Source of the DNA: Phycisphaerales bacterium UBA966
GTDB lineage: Bacteria > Planctomycetota > Phycisphaerae > Phycisphaerales > SM1A02
Assembly (NCBI GenBank): GCA_002292895.1
Contig: DBCE01000135.1
Span: 1-8,878 of the forward strand
Direction of reading: 5' to 3'
Length of the DNA stretch: 8,878 bases
Shown: piece by piece, positions 7,572-8,878 of the stretch
Layout of the letters: every line of letters begins with the position of its first letter
Numbering within the stretch: the first letter of the stretch is position 1
The notes under the pieces: model-generated
The model's input: only the letters and a program-made list of their open reading frames with translations
Database searches by the model: none
Told to the model about the DNA's origin: nothing
Translations under genes and position numbers: made by a program

Positions 7572-8878
7572 TCATTTGCTGGCACTTGCCCGTGTGGCAG
7601 CAGCCGGGGTAATCATTGCGCCCGGAACCGCTGGCAGTGGGAACACCACGCGGACGTACGTCACGCCATCGGCGCGGGGCTCGTCGCCATCAATAGTGAA
7701 CGGAAACGGCAGGTCAATCCGTTGACCGCTACCGCTGTCGGTGATCTTGCCAATGACAATCAGGCAGGGCGTCGAACACCAGCGCGACATATCCACGCCG
7801 CGCGCAAAGTCACGTTCGACACGGACCGCATCGCCGCGCCAACCAACGGCAGGAAGCTTCGGGTCTATGAGGTAACTCGGCGGCTCCAACATGGCGTACA
7901 GCTGCAACATGTCCAGCCGTTGATCCTTGGTGAGCGCCGATGCAGGGTCATAGGCGGCAACCGTGCTGGCGAGCACTGGCTCATACCAGAGCGCCTTGAA
8001 TGTTGTTGATGCGCTGGTCACTCCGGTGTCACGTGCAAGACCCGGTGTCACGCTTCGCTTGGCGCCTTCGGGCGCAGACTCTTGTCCATACAGTGACAGT
8101 CCAACATCAAGCGGAACTTCCGGGTCCCACTGTGCAAGCCGTGCCACACGTGCGTAGGACGGCATGCCATCACTCGGTGTAATGATGGGAGGTGTGTTCC
8201 CAATCATCGACCGCGTGGCGCCGTGAAATGGAGTCACGTGGATCATCATCACATTCTCAAGCGGTGCGGGCAGCGAGTGCATCAGTGCACCACTCAGCAC
8301 AATGCGCGGCTGCGCGCCCCAAGTGATGTCTTGCCGCAATTGCCGCTGACTCACTTCGCGTGGTGTTCCATGCCACGCTGGAAGCGCAACTCCCATCCAC
8401 GAAGAATGCAACACAGTGGAGGTTGCGCGCGATGGCAGCGTGTATGCAGCTGGCGAAGCGGAGGGAACTTCATACGTTTCAGTATCTGGAAATCCGCTTG
8501 GATTTCCAGCGGGCGGCGGGAACCAACTGGTGAGCAGGTCGCTGCCCGCGCCACCGTCGCCATGTTGCACGACCACCTTTGCCGTTCCGTAGCCTGGCAA
8601 TTCAGCGCTAAACCACGATTGCGCACGCATCTGTGCACGCTCTTCGCTGGGCGCACCCGGGCGTTCGATGCGATCAACAAATGTCAGATGCTGCACGCGC
8701 CCGGACTTCAGTTCAAAGGTTCCGGTGACTGCCCATGCGATCACGGTTGCAACCCCGGCAACAATGACGAATGCCAGCCACGCATATTGCGGCCGCTTTG
8801 CGCCGCGCAGCACCCAGTGCGAAAGGGGACCAGCCATCATCCAATAGATCGCGAAGGCGCCCAGTAGTCCAAGGATGC
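7572..8878 (-). CDS. uncharacterised membrane-anchored protein with large extracytoplasmic domain, 5' end cut by right edge
   Basis: 434 residues are visible and the frame stays open to the right edge, so the true start lies outside. An ATG at 8840 lies inside a hydrophobic helix (preceded in frame by ILGLLGAFAIYW) and is unlikely to be the start. Two membrane segments are visible: about residues 1-24, and WLAFVIVAGVATVIAWAV starting near residue 33. The loop between them is basic (VLRGAKRPQY), so by the positive-inside rule it is cytosolic and the following ~370 residues face outside. That part holds no enzymatic motif I can name; it has proline- and serine-rich stretches and a Cys pair (CSTPC) that could form a disulfide. 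The arrangement of a helix, an R/K-rich loop ending near RPxYAW, a second helix and an exported C-terminus recalls membrane proteins of unknown function found next to ABC-2 ATPases and GldG-like proteins in planctomycetes (inference from memory). It lies 49 bases before the ABC ATPase on the same strand. Confidence 0.8.
   Translation of the reverse strand, partial: ILGLLGAFAIYWMMAGPLSHWVLRGAKRPQYAWLAFVIVAGVATVIAWAVTGTFELKSGRVQHLTFVDRIERPGAPSEERAQMRAQSWFSAELPGYGTAKVVVQHGDGGAGSDLLTSWFPPPAGNPSGFPDTETYEVPSASPAAYTLPSRATSTVLHSSWMGVALPAWHGTPREVSQRQLRQDITWGAQPRIVLSGALMHSLPAPLENVMMIHVTPFHGATRSMIGNTPPIITPSDGMPSYARVARLAQWDPEVPLDVGLSLYGQESAPEGAKRSVTPGLARDTGVTSASTTFKALWYEPVLASTVAAYDPASALTKDQRLDMLQLYAMLEPPSYLIDPKLPAVGWRGDAVRVERDFARGVDMSRWCSTPCLIVIGKITDSGSGQRIDLPFPFTIDGDEPRADGVTYVRVVFPLPAVPGAMITPAAATRASASK

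Noticed and set aside
8223..8867. 214-codon plus-strand reading frame opposite the membrane-protein gene
   Set aside because: Its composition is rich in His, Arg and Cys and no motif is visible. The minus-strand frame has coherent membrane helices and topology.

Overview
The window looks like ordinary chromosome of a GC-rich, probably free-living bacterium. The best lineage guess is Planctomycetota, in or near the Phycisphaerae. This rests on a secreted protein ending in a PAP-type variant of the PEP-CTERM sorting tag with a run of four arginines, the style of the GAF/PAS histidine kinase, and an atypical seryl-tRNA synthetase motif 3. The assignment is inference from memory of these families, not a database result. 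No insertion sequence, phage gene or CRISPR array was seen.

Left part (1-4189). The left edge cuts a tRNA-Asn(GTT) on the minus strand, which has a clear sigma70-type promoter. A gene-free leader of about 365 bases follows, then a plus-strand two-component system: a GAF-PAS histidine kinase with a degenerate C-terminal receiver-like domain (408-2492), and a NarL/LuxR-type response regulator whose start overlaps the kinase stop (2485-3267). A strong rho-independent terminator closes that unit. A short exported protein with a PEP-CTERM-like anchor (3539-4189) has its own predicted promoter. A GC-rich hairpin separates it from the convergent genes to the right.

Right part (4266-8878). Four minus-strand genes read leftward from the right edge: an uncharacterised membrane-anchored protein with a large extracytoplasmic domain (cut by the right edge), an ABC-2-type transporter ATPase, NAD kinase and seryl-tRNA synthetase. 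The ATPase stop and the NAD kinase start share one base (TGATG), and the other gaps are 49 and 39 bases (38 and 49 if counted strictly between codons as listed), so this is probably one operon. The ABC permease is not in view and is expected beyond the right edge.

How they may work together. The kinase-regulator pair senses an unknown, probably cytosolic signal, since no membrane segment is visible in the kinase. It acts through a DNA-binding output, and the adjacent surface protein is a plausible but unproven target. The right-hand cluster joins an export-type ABC module to two housekeeping genes. I see no convincing new biological system. The items most worth a second look are the uncharacterised ABC-linked membrane protein, the kinase/surface-protein neighbourhood, the G-rich ribosome-binding region of the kinase, and the unusual active-site motifs of the seryl-tRNA synthetase.
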